From Flammeovirgaceae bacterium UBA5008 (GTDB lineage: Bacteria; Bacteroidota; Bacteroidia; Cytophagales; Cyclobacteriaceae), in NCBI GenBank assembly GCA_002398365.1, contig DGYK01000008.1, positions 1 to 29,291 of the forward strand: a stretch of DNA of 29,291 bases, in the 5' to 3' direction. Below the pieces are notes generated by a model. It did not search any database. It saw only the letters and a list, made by a program, of their open reading frames with translations, and was not told the DNA's origin. The position numbers were made by a program, and so were the translations under genes. Positions 8,180 through 15,661 of this stretch are shown one piece after another (positions within the stretch are counted from its first letter, which is position 1; each line of letters starts with the position of its first letter).

Positions 8180-9154
8180 TTATCCGAACAAATCCAACTG
8201 TCGTTTGCTGATGACGTTTTGCTTTTGCTTCTGTTTGCCCTCGGGCGTTTCGATGGTTTTTCCGTTTTCAGAGTAACTGCCTACACCCAGAATGTTGTAA
8301 CCGATGATGCGCTCCACACCCGCACCGTTGATTTTCTTTTCAATCTGCAAGGTACAGGTAATCATTGAACCGCTCTTAAATTCCACTTTACCGGATTGCA
8401 CCAATCCCATAAAATCCTCCGACTTCATAACAAACGAAATGGCTGCGCCATTGTACATGCCTTTCCATTTGTGATTGCCTTTCATAAGCACGGGCGAAAT
8501 GATTTCGATTTGTGCTTGTTCGATTACTTGTGTGGCAGAGGTGTTGCCGGTGATCAAGTACTGTGTAAACCCTTCGCGCGCGATGAGTTGTTCTTCGGTC
8601 ACGGGCTTTTTAGAATCATCGGTAAGCGTTACCGAAATGCTTTTCACTTTTTGATACCTGCGGAGCAAATCGTAGAAGTTCGACCTTCTTTTTTTGATGA
8701 TCGTGTTTTGATCGATCAGTGGTATCAAAGCCGATGCCTGTTCTTTCAGTTGATTGATTTCGTGTTGAAGTTGCGCCCGTTGCGCATCGTCCACTTCTTT
8801 ATCGGCAAATAATTTGTTGGCCAACGACTCGAGAATCGCTTGAACCGAGGTGGCGTTGGGTGTAGCCATGCTGGCGGCTACGAGTGAATTGACCAGTGCG
8901 ATTTTCAGGGCCGGAGTCTTTTTAGGCGACTTAGCCGAAACCGTCAGCCAGCTTTTCAATCCCCCTTTGCCGGAAGGCTCCGTCTCCATTTTGATCGAAA
9001 CCCCGCAAATTTTGGCCACAACTTTGGTTAGTTCGAGCAGTTCGCGTTCGCATTTGTTGTGCACGAGCGCGTCCATCGTGTGCGATTTATCGCTAAACCA
9101 GTAGTGAAATTGCAGTTTACTGATCATTCTATACGAATCGGGGGTATCGGCCAT
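8180..9154 (-). CDS. Conserved protein of unknown function, convergent with the PLD gene
   Basis: The protein has 324 aa. Its sequence pattern looks conserved: HTMDALVHNKCEREL (25-39) followed by METEPSGKGGL (56-66), a short hydrophobic stretch (about 82-98), a Gln/Glu-rich coiled coil (about 117-145), then a compact beta-rich C-terminal half with EIISPVLMKGNHKWKGMYNG and a closing ETPEGKQKQ. I have the impression of related hypothetical proteins scattered in bacteria but know no function. The hydrophobic stretch could be a membrane anchor or a buried helix. It lies 5 bases from the PLD nuclease stop, arranged tail to tail. ATG at residue 10 is an alternative start. Confidence 0.7.
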   Translation of the reverse strand: MADTPDSYRMISKLQFHYWFSDKSHTMDALVHNKCERELLELTKVVAKICGVSIKMETEPSGKGGLKSWLTVSAKSPKKTPALKIALVNSLVAASMATPNATSVQAILESLANKLFADKEVDDAQRAQLQHEINQLKEQASALIPLIDQNTIIKKRRSNFYDLLRRYQKVKSISVTLTDDSKKPVTEEQLIAREGFTQYLITGNTSATQVIEQAQIEIISPVLMKGNHKWKGMYNGAAISFVMKSEDFMGLVQSGKVEFKSGSMITCTLQIEKKINGAGVERIIGYNILGVGSYSENGKTIETPEGKQKQKQNVISKRQLDLFG

Positions 9155-9305
9155 ACGCTGATAAGTTGTTGAAAAGGGGCACCAAAGTATTGAATTCTAG
9201 GCGTAATTGAAACCGATGGGAGCAAGCCCAACTCGTTTCACATGAGACAGGCAACGTCAGTCGGGCGTCAAAAAGTTCGTAAAAACAACCATGTATGTCT
9301 GAATT
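9155..9305. other. Intergenic spacer before the 41-bp repeats
   Basis: No gene was seen here. The stretch is the 5' region of the minus-strand unknown gene (ending at 9154) and would hold its promoter, but no convincing TAnnTTTG box on the minus strand was found. It continues directly into the tandem repeat array at 9306. Confidence 0.4.
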
Positions 9306-9532
9306 CAGACCTTTTCGGATGATTTTAATACGAATTCTTTTCGCTTCGGAGCTTTTCGAATGATTTTGATGCGAATTTCTCTCAATTCAGAGCTTTTTGA
9401 ATGATTTTAGTACGAATTCGTCTTGATTCAGCACTTTTTGAATGATTTTAGTGCCAATTTCTCTTCTCTCAGAGCTTTTGGAGTGATTTCTGTTCAAGTT
9501 CGCCACAGATGAAGGCTTTTTGAATGAATTCC
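9306..9532. repeat. Imperfect 41-bp tandem repeat array, five full units plus a partial
   Basis: Units begin at 9306, 9347, 9388, 9429, 9470 and 9511, an exact 41-base period with no indels. The shared core is CTTTTTGAATGATTTTAGTA followed by CGAATT; the last 10-12 bases of each unit are the most variable. The sixth copy is cut after about 22 bases, right where a minus-strand terminator begins. A 41-base period is not a multiple of three, so this is not a coding repeat. Confidence 0.85.
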
Positions 9533-9567
9533 AAAAAAAACCTCCCAAATGCATCGAATTGGGAGGT
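9533..9567 (-). terminator. Rho-independent terminator of the 160-aa unknown gene
   Basis: A perfect 9-bp stem (ACCTCCCAA at 9540-9548 with TTGGGAGGT at 9559-9567) with a 10-base loop is followed, on the minus strand, by eight T residues (A-run at 9533-9540, its last base shared with the stem). It lies 19 bases past the stop of the minus-strand gene at 9586. Confidence 0.85.
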
Positions 9568-9585
9568 GAAAGATAGTAGGAGGTC

Positions 9586-10068
9586 TTATTTTGTTGGATT
9601 GGCTGCCTTTGCAGCAATTTTTGATCTGCCTGGAAAGCGCTGAGCCAAGTCTTCATAGATCGGTTTGGCCTTGGCAACGCCACTGTTTGCTGCTTGCTTG
9701 ACAGAATTATAATAAATCAGTGCAGCAGCGTATGAATCATTTGCAGCCAATGCTAATGTGTCATCAATCATAGAAATTACCTGCTGGCCGGGTTGTGCCA
9801 TTTTATCTAAACTACTCAAAGCAGCTTTGTCGCGGTTAAATTCCTTCACATCTAAATAAAGAGGTGTAAATTCTGGTGCAGTTACCGTATAACCTTGCAC
9901 CTTGTCAACGAATGGAATTGTTTTGTCACCTACTTTTAAAAGCGACCCTTTGTCCGCATCAGGCACTCGCACCGTGTAAGGCTTAATGAGTGCTTCAATT
10001 TCGGCAAACTTAGTAGCCACGGCTTTAACTACATCAGCCGGGATTTCAATAGAAATGGTGTTTTCCAT
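9586..10068 (-). CDS. Small soluble protein of unknown function between periodic repeats
   Basis: The protein has 160 aa, starting at ATG 10068-10066 (MENTISIEIPADVV). The frame is open further upstream, but that part is AT-rich and unlike the rest. No signal peptide or membrane segment is seen. The protein is largely helical, with a central region naming a proline/acidic loop (VRVPDADKGSLLKVGDKTIPFV) and a Lys/Ala-rich end containing IYEDLAQRFPGR. I have the impression of similar hypothetical proteins in other Bacteroidota but know no role. It ends in a strong terminator, and three palindromes at 40-bp spacing lie 123-216 bases upstream, suggesting dedicated regulation. Confidence 0.72.
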   Translation of the reverse strand: MENTISIEIPADVVKAVATKFAEIEALIKPYTVRVPDADKGSLLKVGDKTIPFVDKVQGYTVTAPEFTPLYLDVKEFNRDKAALSSLDKMAQPGQQVISMIDDTLALAANDSYAAALIYYNSVKQAANSGVAKAKPIYEDLAQRFPGRSKIAAKAANPTK

Positions 10069-10190
10069 AAAATACTGATTGTTTAGTGTTAAAAAATTTA
10101 AATACCATTTTAAAAATAGAGGAGCGAATAACTCTAAGCAAGTAGCTAACGATAAATGTTTGATAATTATTTGTATGCAGCGAATCAATT

Positions 10191-10284
10191 CGTTTTTAGA
10201 AACGAATTGATTGGTGATGGATTGAAAAATCGTTTTTAGAAACGAAAAAATATTATTGAATTATAAAAAACGCTTTTAGAAACG
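10191..10284. repeat. Three 14-bp palindromes spaced exactly 40 bp apart
   Basis: CGTTTTTAGAAACG occurs at 10191-10204 and 10231-10244, and CGCTTTTAGAAACG at 10271-10284. Each is an inverted repeat (CGTTT, four central bases, AAACG; one mismatch in the third). The start-to-start distance is 40 bases both times, near four helical turns, so the sites lie on roughly one DNA face. They sit in the 465-base gap between the divergent genes starting at 10068 (minus) and 10534 (plus). They look like operator or iteron sites. The rest of the gap (10285-10443) shows nothing recognisable apart from a partial match, CGCTTTTAAAG, near 10348. Confidence 0.75.
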
Positions 10285-10443
10285 AAAAAAAATATCACCG
10301 CATCATGTAGGTAAGTTGGCTTATTACCAAAAGTTGTAATCCTAAAACGCTTTTAAAGTTCAAGATTTATCAGGGCTGTATACTTCATTTGGCTCCTAGC
10401 TAAAAATACCATTTCACAGTGTTGCTCTTCACGCTAACTTTTA

Positions 10444-10473
10444 TTGTGTTTTATCGATTTTCTTGTACTTTCG
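10444..10473 (+). promoter_or_regulatory. Promoter of the toxin-like gene
   Basis: TTG at 10444-10446 and TACTTTCG at 10466-10473 are separated by exactly 19 bases, matching the Bacteroidota TTTG-N19-TAnnTTTG layout with one mismatch in the -7 box. The start codon lies 60 bases downstream, leaving a leader of about 55 bases. Confidence 0.6.
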
Positions 10474-10533
10474 ATTCATCATGTCTCTCCCCAGACAACT
10501 TGTAAAAATTAGTTTGGGATCAGGATCGAGTAC

Positions 10534-13500
10534 ATGCGTCAACACCTTCGTTTCAAAAAACATTTTAGAGTTTCGCTTGCGCTGCACGTAGTCGTGCTTT
10601 TGTTTTCACATTTTTCGTTTGCCCAAACCTACCCCGTCAGCGCCACGCTGCAACTCACACCACCGTATAGTGTGTATCTGTCGGATTACACGGTGAATGA
10701 TCAGATGAAACTCCATCTGCTGCTGCGCGATTTGAACGAGCCGAGCTATCAGGTTCGATTGTCGTTGGTGCTGGAAGGAGTCGGAATTAGAATTGAAACC
10801 AATCCGAATAACGTGCCGCCACCCATTACCATCGAAGGCGGAATACCGGCTGTTTTATCAGCCGAAGACTTAGCACCGTACTTAGATACACGCAATTTAA
10901 TTTTCAGCGGCATCACCCGACAAGAGTACGAACAGCGAGCTGCCCTTCCCGAAGGATTTTATCGTTTCTGTTTTCGCGTGTATGATTACAAACGCAAAGA
11001 TGTTTTGCTTTCGCAAGAAGCCTGTGCCCAAGCATGGTTCATGTTAAACGATCCGCCACGTATCAATACGCCATTATGTGGAACTACTCTTCCCGTTCGC
11101 GATCCACAAAACATTTTGTTTCAGTGGTTGCCGATGAATGCCAACTCACCCAACTCGGCTTTCACCACCGAATATGAATTTACCCTCGTAGAAATTCGTC
11201 CGCCCGGCCGCAACCCGAATGATGCGATCAATGTAGGCTACCCGCTCTTTCAAACTACCACCCAACAAACCAGTTTGATTTATGGACTGCTCGAACCACC
11301 GCTTATCCCCGGACAAGAATATGCGTTTCGCGTGCGCGCGATTGACACTGAAGGAAGAGATCAATTTAAAAATCGGGGCTACAGCGAAGTGTGTACGTTT
11401 AAGTTTGGCGACTCCACAGTGCCGCCCCCCGAAGGCATGAACGTGTATGTAGAAGGCGAACGCAGAGCCAAAGTAACCTGGTACACGACTTTAGAAACCG
11501 ACAGATACCGTGTGGAGTATCGCAAGAAAAGTACGGGCACGGGTTACACATGGTTCACCATCGAGACGACCCAAGATAATGCACTCATTCAGGATTTAGA
11601 ACCTGACACCGAATACGAAGTGCGCGTAGTAGGTATTTTGAAGAATCAAATCGGTAGCTACAGTCCTACTAAAAACTTTCGCACCACACCGCCACGGGTT
11701 TATTCTTGCGGACAATCGGTAGCGAGCATGGCACCCCTCAATACCAATCCGTTGCGCAACGCGATGGTGGGGCAAATATGGAAGCTCGACTTGTTTGATA
11801 TGATCGTGCTCGATGTAAGTGGTAGCAATGGCACCTTTAGTGGATTCGGAGGAGTGTTGGTTCCTTTTCTGGGTGTAAAACTCTACTGCCAATTCGAGAA
11901 TATTCAGATCAACGAAAAACAAGAGTTGATTGCAGGCGAGGTACTCTCCGTGAAAGGAGATATCGAAGCGCTGAAGAAACGCCTGGTAGACATAAACGAA
12001 CAGAAGAAGAGAGACAAAGCCAAATCGAGTGGATATGTCTTCGAAGGAGTGGACATCAAATTCGAGGGAACGATCGATAGTCTTTATGTAAATGACGCAG
12101 GTGAAGTGATTGCGGTAGTGGCGAGCAACGAGAACTCCACAAACGGATCATCCAAAAAAGAAGAGCGCAAGATTGACACCAAGAAAGGTGCCGACAATCG
12201 CATTACGGATGATTCGGGAAATGTGTATGTGGTGAATAAAGATGGTAAGATTGAGAAAATGGGTTCTACCGGAGCAAGTGGCACCACTGCGGTGGCATCG
12301 AATGTGAACTATCGGGTCGAATTTGAAAGTAGCAGCAATCAATCGTATGGCTTCGATCAACAGCAACACTCCGAACACGAGCGCAACTACGAGAAGTATG
12401 AGCGTGATGGCAAGGTCTACACCATTCCATGGAAATCCGTAGCCTCCGGCAGCAGAGATGTAGTGATTGCTAAGTCTACCGAGAGCCGCAAAGACTTTTT
12501 GAAAGAAGTGATTTACAAAACTGATCAGGGTTTACTCTTACGCAAACCGGGCAATCAAGAGAACGAAGTACAGCTGACCGTAGAAGGATTTGGCGACCAG
12601 TCCACCGAACAAGTAACTGCCTACTACAAGCGTAAAGAAGCAGAAGGCAAAGAGAAAGAAGTGATAGCGGGCAAGCTAAATCTCGTGAGCTACGACAAAC
12701 TCGTTGAGCGGCTCGTAATTGTTTCCGTCAACAACACAGCACCCAATATCAGCACTACCGAATTAGCTGAATCACTCAACACCATCTTTGCTCCGGCAGC
12801 CGTAGAGTGGATGGTCGAGAGTCAGTCGATAGACGGCATCAATTATGATACCAGTGGCAAGTCCGGTTTAGATGATGGCAGCTCAGGCTTGTTCAGCAAC
12901 TACACAGGCGAAATGCGCACGATCATCAACGCCTACAAAGACAAGTACGACATCGCCAAAAATACGTGGTACTTATTCTTAGTGCCGAATTCCGAGTCCG
13001 GTCGCACACAAGGGTTCATGCCGCGCAAGAAGCAGGCGGGCTTCATCTTCATTGAGCAGTTGGGCGAGGCATCTTTGGCAAAAGTAATCGCCCACGAAAT
13101 AGGTCACGGAGCCTTTCGCCTCGAGCACACCTTCGACACCTACAACACCCTCGCAAAATCTTCCACTGACAACCTGATGGACTACCAACCCAACGGCATC
13201 ACCCTCCACAAATACCAATGGGATTTGATCCACGATCCCGCAGCGGTGCTGGGGTTGTTTGAGGGCGATGAGGGGGGAGCGATGGTTGATGCATCAGGGT
13301 TGACAGCTTCAATAAATAGCAATATCATAGATATAGATAAGGTAATTGTTATTACTGAGAATTCAATAAAGCTAAATGCAAAGCATTTTGTAAAAAATGG
13401 TGGAGAAGTAAAATTTCGATTAACAATAAAGCCTGAAGGCGGTGGCTCAGATATTCTAAATCCAACAAGTGATTGGAAAAAAGTAAAAAATGATGAAAGT

Positions 13501-14514
13501 TGGATATTAGATATTAATACTGTGACAGAAGGGAAATATATCTTAAGTTATAAAGTTGGCGATAAGACTAAAAATATAGACTTCTATGTTCGAACGAAAG
13601 CGTATGATTATTCTTGCGGTGTATGTGGAAGAAATTTAAGTTTTAATATTGAAAATTACGAGACAATATTTCCAGGTAATTCAAACATAACAGAAGAGCA
13701 TGTTAAGCTATTTAATGAAGCACTCAAAATTGGGAAGTTTAACTCGTGCCAACGTGTTGCACATTTTTATGCACAGGTTAAAGTTGAATCAACTAATTTT
13801 ACTGCACTACAAGAAAGTTCTAAATACCATGTCCATTCTGCTTTGCAAAATTTTGCTGGTAGAGAATCAACAAAGAATTGGTTTAAACAAAGTTTTTTTG
13901 ATGAAAAAGAATATCTGGATTATTTTCATTTTCAAGTATATGAAGTAACCACCGATAGTACGAACGCATATTCTGGGCTCGATTATAAAACATTTAAATG
14001 GAAACAAACTTCAATTACCGACACTATTCGTATTCCAACTGCTTACAAAAAACAAGCTGGTTACTTTAAAAAGCTGTCATTAAAAAAATCCGAATCAGAG
14101 GAAAAGGAGAAAAAATTCTTTAGTACGTTATATTCGAATCAATATGGAAATGGTGCGCCCTCAACCGAGGATGGATTTAAATATAGAGGGCAAGGGGCTA
14201 TACACTTGACTTGGAGAGACAATTATAGAGATGTTAGCAAAAAGTGTAATGACCTATTTCAGACAGAATACAAATGGGAAAACAACCCTTCTGAAGTATC
14301 ATCTGATTTAAAAGCAGCTATATATTCAGGAGTTGCTTACTTTCATTTTAGATTGAAAGGCGATTTGAAACTACTAAATGGTGTTGACATCAGAAAGGTA
14401 TCACTGGAAGTAAATGGTGGTACATTTGGAATTGATTTAAGAGTTAAAGCATATAATGATTTGATGAGTTCTAATCTGTTTTCAAATTGCAAACCAAAAG
14501 CACCAAAAGAATGA
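10534..14514 (+). CDS. Large secreted polymorphic-toxin-like protein: FN3, zincin protease and C-terminal GH19 domain
   Basis: The protein has 1326 aa with a signal peptide (cut near FAQ, residue 31). Residues about 32-290 resemble the N-terminal module of very large Bacteroidota surface proteins (I believe annotated TANFOR; recall only). An FN3 domain follows at about 298-388. A zincin domain carries HEIGHGAFRLEH (H854, E855, H858, H865) and a Met-turn NLMDY at 880-884. The end (about 1035-1320) matches GH19 chitinase/endolysin domains: AQVKVES with E1085 at the first catalytic position, YGNGAPSTEDGFKYRGQG (Y1217-G1221), the IHLTWRDNY segment, and NGGT at 1294-1297. GH19 enzymes cut chitin or peptidoglycan glycan. 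From about codon 920 the DNA becomes much more AT-rich, marking a swapped tip. It overlaps a small exported gene by ATGA. No type IX C-terminal signal was seen. Toxin function is inference. Confidence 0.8.
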   Translation: MRQHLRFKKHFRVSLALHVVVLLFSHFSFAQTYPVSATLQLTPPYSVYLSDYTVNDQMKLHLLLRDLNEPSYQVRLSLVLEGVGIRIETNPNNVPPPITIEGGIPAVLSAEDLAPYLDTRNLIFSGITRQEYEQRAALPEGFYRFCFRVYDYKRKDVLLSQEACAQAWFMLNDPPRINTPLCGTTLPVRDPQNILFQWLPMNANSPNSAFTTEYEFTLVEIRPPGRNPNDAINVGYPLFQTTTQQTSLIYGLLEPPLIPGQEYAFRVRAIDTEGRDQFKNRGYSEVCTFKFGDSTVPPPEGMNVYVEGERRAKVTWYTTLETDRYRVEYRKKSTGTGYTWFTIETTQDNALIQDLEPDTEYEVRVVGILKNQIGSYSPTKNFRTTPPRVYSCGQSVASMAPLNTNPLRNAMVGQIWKLDLFDMIVLDVSGSNGTFSGFGGVLVPFLGVKLYCQFENIQINEKQELIAGEVLSVKGDIEALKKRLVDINEQKKRDKAKSSGYVFEGVDIKFEGTIDSLYVNDAGEVIAVVASNENSTNGSSKKEERKIDTKKGADNRITDDSGNVYVVNKDGKIEKMGSTGASGTTAVASNVNYRVEFESSSNQSYGFDQQQHSEHERNYEKYERDGKVYTIPWKSVASGSRDVVIAKSTESRKDFLKEVIYKTDQGLLLRKPGNQENEVQLTVEGFGDQSTEQVTAYYKRKEAEGKEKEVIAGKLNLVSYDKLVERLVIVSVNNTAPNISTTELAESLNTIFAPAAVEWMVESQSIDGINYDTSGKSGLDDGSSGLFSNYTGEMRTIINAYKDKYDIAKNTWYLFLVPNSESGRTQGFMPRKKQAGFIFIEQLGEASLAKVIAHEIGHGAFRLEHTFDTYNTLAKSSTDNLMDYQPNGITLHKYQWDLIHDPAAVLGLFEGDEGGAMVDASGLTASINSNIIDIDKVIVITENSIKLNAKHFVKNGGEVKFRLTIKPEGGGSDILNPTSDWKKVKNDESWILDINTVTEGKYILSYKVGDKTKNIDFYVRTKAYDYSCGVCGRNLSFNIENYETIFPGNSNITEEHVKLFNEALKIGKFNSCQRVAHFYAQVKVESTNFTALQESSKYHVHSALQNFAGRESTKNWFKQSFFDEKEYLDYFHFQVYEVTTDSTNAYSGLDYKTFKWKQTSITDTIRIPTAYKKQAGYFKKLSLKKSESEEKEKKFFSTLYSNQYGNGAPSTEDGFKYRGQGAIHLTWRDNYRDVSKKCNDLFQTEYKWENNPSEVSSDLKAAIYSGVAYFHFRLKGDLKLLNGVDIRKVSLEVNGGTFGIDLRVKAYNDLMSSNLFSNCKPKAPKE

Positions 14515-15149
14515 AGAAATGCATTATACTCATATACCTAATGGTTTTCAATTGGATTGTTTTTTGTCAGACCCCAGATAACAATTGTAATAGAGTTGTT
14601 CGATACAAAGCCTTGAGCAAGAAATTGCCTAAAAATATCTGTATTGAAAAAGGTTTGGAATTTTCACTTATCTATTCACCGACTGATATCAATAATGATG
14701 GATACTTGGATTTAATTGTACAAGTTAGACATGCGAATATTAAAGATGGAGACACTTTGAGGTTGCTTGTATATTTTCAAGATAAGAACGGTAATTATGC
14801 TAATCAAATTGAATTGAAAAATTTATTCCCAATCTACTTTAATGATTATAGCCTTAACTACTCTATAAAAGACAGTAAATTAGATAATATACAAGGCAGT
14901 TATGGTGGTGCTTATCCATTAAAGAGCATTGATTTTAATAAAGACCAACTAATAATTCACTTAATGCCTAGTATGACTGATCACTGTTATCTTTACTATA
15001 GATTTGATGCATTGCTTTCAGATTGGTTTTTAGAAAAAACCATATATAAAGAACAAGACGTTGCAGGAAAAGAGCGCGAAATAAGAAGAGAGGATTCAGG
15101 CAATTCAAAAATTAGTATCAAGAAATTTACCTATTCTGATTTTCTTTAA
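14511..15149 (+). CDS. Exported candidate immunity protein for the GH19 tip
   Basis: ATG 14511 overlaps the toxin stop (ATGA) and starts a signal peptide (MKKCIILIYLMVFNWIVFCQ), giving 212 aa; a frame extension upstream is not needed. Residues 59-67 read DINNDGYLD, the calcium-binding DxNxDGxxD loop of FG-GAP/VCBS-like repeats, followed by beta-rich sequence (LIVQVRH, LRLLVYFQDKNG). There is no enzyme motif. The location (periplasm or outer surface), the AT-rich composition shared with the GH19 tip, and the coupled translation fit a periplasmic immunity protein that shields the producer's cell wall. No homolog of known immunity families was recognised, so a general secreted partner remains possible. 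Confidence 0.65.
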   Translation: MKKCIILIYLMVFNWIVFCQTPDNNCNRVVRYKALSKKLPKNICIEKGLEFSLIYSPTDINNDGYLDLIVQVRHANIKDGDTLRLLVYFQDKNGNYANQIELKNLFPIYFNDYSLNYSIKDSKLDNIQGSYGGAYPLKSIDFNKDQLIIHLMPSMTDHCYLYYRFDALLSDWFLEKTIYKEQDVAGKEREIRREDSGNSKISIKKFTYSDFL

Positions 15150-15380
15150 GGTATAATTCATCATTACACTTGAACGGTTAAAACCAAACCTATCACTTGC
15201 TACGAACCACTAACATATTCCTTTGTATCAATGCTTTCGCCTCCTCCGCCTTTAATAAACTAAAACCTGCGTCTAGATTTCTAGCTTGGAATGGAAACCA
15301 TTTAGTTTGCTATTTCAATACCTCATTATTTAGTCAACAGCCATATTTTTCTTGAAACCCTCGCGTGAAGGATGGAAGTG
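15150..15380. other. AT-rich intergenic stretch after the toxin locus
   Basis: No gene, terminator hairpin or clear promoter was found. The base composition still resembles the AT-rich tip and partner, so the foreign segment may extend to about here before the structured GC-rich element. Confidence 0.4.
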
Positions 15381-15490
15381 GAAAGCCCCCGATACGCGAA
15401 AGGAAACTGGCGGGGCTTGTAGCGGACAGCCTGACCCGAGTTTGCCTGCCGCAGCATTTGCGCAGGCAGGCGAGGGGCACGCCAATAATC
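15381..15490. repeat. GC-rich structured element, dispersed-repeat-like
   Basis: Two stem-loops stand side by side in AT-rich surroundings: AAGCCCC (15383-15389) with GGGGCTT (15412-15418), and GCCTGCC (15444-15450) with GGCAGGC (15465-15471). The phrases GCGGACAGCCTGACCCG and GGGGCACGCC flank the second stem. Phrases of this kind recur in Bacteroidota intergenic DNA in my recollection, which would make this a REP-like element or structured RNA. The minus-strand open frame across it is a by-product of the GC-rich sequence. Confidence 0.5.
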
Positions 15491-15626
15491 GATTACCGTA
15501 ATTTCCTCGGTTGTGGTGAAAACCATCGTTCCACCGAATAAAATGGAGGTGTTTCGATCAATCACTTAGCGAATCAAGGCCAAAGGCTTGTTTTTAGCTA
15601 ATAATGTCACTTCCAATTAATTAGGT

Positions 15627-15634
15627 TACCTTTG
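15627..15634 (+). promoter_or_regulatory. -7 box for the DEAD-box helicase gene
   Basis: TACCTTTG matches TAnnTTTG exactly, 27 bases before the ATG at 15662. It overlaps an upstream in-frame TTG, which argues that the gene starts at 15662 and not at that TTG. No clear -33 TTTG was found at the usual spacing. Confidence 0.5.
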
Positions 15635-15661
15635 CCCCTTAATTTTTACAAAAAACATTTA

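Noticed and set aside
8396..8812. 138-aa plus-strand open frame opposite the 324-aa unknown gene
   Set aside because: Antisense to a better-supported frame; no signal, motif or promoter.
9387..9683. 98-aa minus-strand open frame over the 41-bp repeats and the end of the 160-aa gene
   Set aside because: It overlaps the real gene in another frame, crosses its terminator, and the 41-base period shifts frame every unit.
10191..10284. CRISPR array
   Set aside because: The repeats are only 14 bp and palindromic, the intervals are AT-rich and 26 bp, there are only three copies, and no cas gene is in the window.
15326..15565. 79-aa open frame on the minus strand
   Set aside because: It crosses two stem-loops of a GC-rich structured element and has no protein-like pattern; more likely a by-product of the repeat.
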